A stretch of DNA of 5,148 bases from assembly GCA_012521935.1 (NCBI GenBank), contig JAAYLJ010000089.1, positions 1-5,148 of the forward strand. Direction: 5' to 3'. This document shows, piece after piece, positions 5,021-5,148 of the stretch. The notes under the pieces were generated by a model that was not told the DNA's origin, made no database searches, and saw only the letters and a program-made list of their open reading frames with translations. The number at the start of each line of letters is the position of its first letter. Position 1 is the first letter of the stretch. The stretch is from Campylobacteraceae bacterium. GTDB lineage: Bacteria; Campylobacterota; Campylobacteria; Campylobacterales; Campylobacteraceae. Both the position numbers and the translations under genes were made by a program.

Positions 5021-5148
5021 CTACACTTTCCCCTCTTTCTTTAACTTATTGTAGTAAGTACTATGTAGTATTCTTACCTCTTCTTCTTCTTTGTGTCCAT
5101 CTATCATACTATTGATAGCTCCTTTGACTCCAAAGACTGACATATATA
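5021..5148 (-). CDS. fdhC: C-terminal fragment, probable formate dehydrogenase cytochrome b subunit (cut by window edge)
   Basis: A minus-strand frame enters from the right edge and ends at TAG (5021-5023). The visible part reads YMSVFGVKGAINSMIDGH, a short acidic run, then VRILHSTYYNKLKKEGKV. The pattern 'G-A-I-x-S-M-I-x-G ... H-S-x-Y-Y-x-K-L' resembles the cytoplasmic tail following the last transmembrane helix of FdnI/FdhC-type cytochrome b subunits, which anchor formate dehydrogenase and pass electrons to quinone. Position upstream of fdhD supports this; a similar order occurs at the Campylobacter jejuni fdh locus as I recall it. A strong terminator follows at once, so it is the last gene of its unit. 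An internal ATG at 5143 could start a 40-residue protein, but the frame stays open to the edge, so a fragment is likelier. Identity is based on only 42 residues. Confidence 0.6.
   Translation of the reverse strand, partial: YMSVFGVKGAINSMIDGHKEEEEVRILHSTYYNKLKKEGKV

Noticed and set aside
5021..5143. Complete 40-residue small protein starting at ATG 5141-5143
   Set aside because: The frame remains open to the window edge, no ribosome site can be seen, and the sequence resembles the tail of a formate dehydrogenase cytochrome b subunit.
1..5148. Mobile elements, CRISPR arrays, prophage or defence genes
   Set aside because: No transposase, integrase, direct-repeat array or terminal repeats; gene content is a coherent metabolic locus.

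Overview
The window comes from an AT-rich bacterial genome. Gene content and order point to a Campylobacterota (epsilonproteobacterial) anaerobe or microaerophile of the Sulfurimonas/Sulfurospirillum/Campylobacter type. The assignment rests on protein character and on an fdhC-fdhD-modE-yedF-selD order that, from memory, resembles the formate dehydrogenase locus of Campylobacter jejuni. Every supported gene lies on the minus strand, so transcription runs from high to low coordinates.

Layout in the direction of transcription. (1) 5148-5021: C-terminal end of a protein that is probably the cytochrome b subunit of formate dehydrogenase (FdhC), closed by a strong intrinsic terminator at 4991-5018. 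(2) A short regulatory gap with a perfect 8-9-8 inverted repeat at 4924-4948. (3) A compact presumed operon: fdhD (sulfurtransferase for the formate dehydrogenase Mo/W cofactor), a ModE-type regulator, an unrecognised 60-residue protein, yedF (TusA-DsrE selenium-metabolism protein) and selD (selenophosphate synthetase). fdhD/modE overlap by 8 nt and yedF/selD by 4 nt. (4) A 286-nt AT-rich intergenic region with weak regulatory candidates and one conspicuously GC-richer island. (5) A DUF438/hemerythrin-like/PAS protein overlapping the start of a membrane protein, possibly ExbB/TolQ-like, that runs off the left edge.

The best single observation is that selD is not truncated. Its reading frame runs from an ATG at 2533 through an in-frame TGA at 2486-2488 to the stop at 1520. 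The TGA falls exactly at the catalytic Cys/Sec position, and a bSECIS-like hairpin lies just downstream. SelD is therefore very probably a selenoprotein, and the enzyme that makes the selenium donor would need selenocysteine for its own synthesis. A plain ORF caller sees only the last 278 codons.

Together the genes form a formate dehydrogenase maturation module. FdhD supplies sulfur to the bis-MGD cofactor, the ModE-like protein presumably ties expression to molybdenum or another signal, and YedF and SelD prepare selenium for the selenocysteine of FdhA. The less explained parts are the duplicated cysteine-bearing N-terminal domain of the ModE-like protein, the small protein between modE and yedF, and the loss of the second cysteine of the FdhD CxxC loop. 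I see no mobile element, CRISPR array, tRNA or rRNA.
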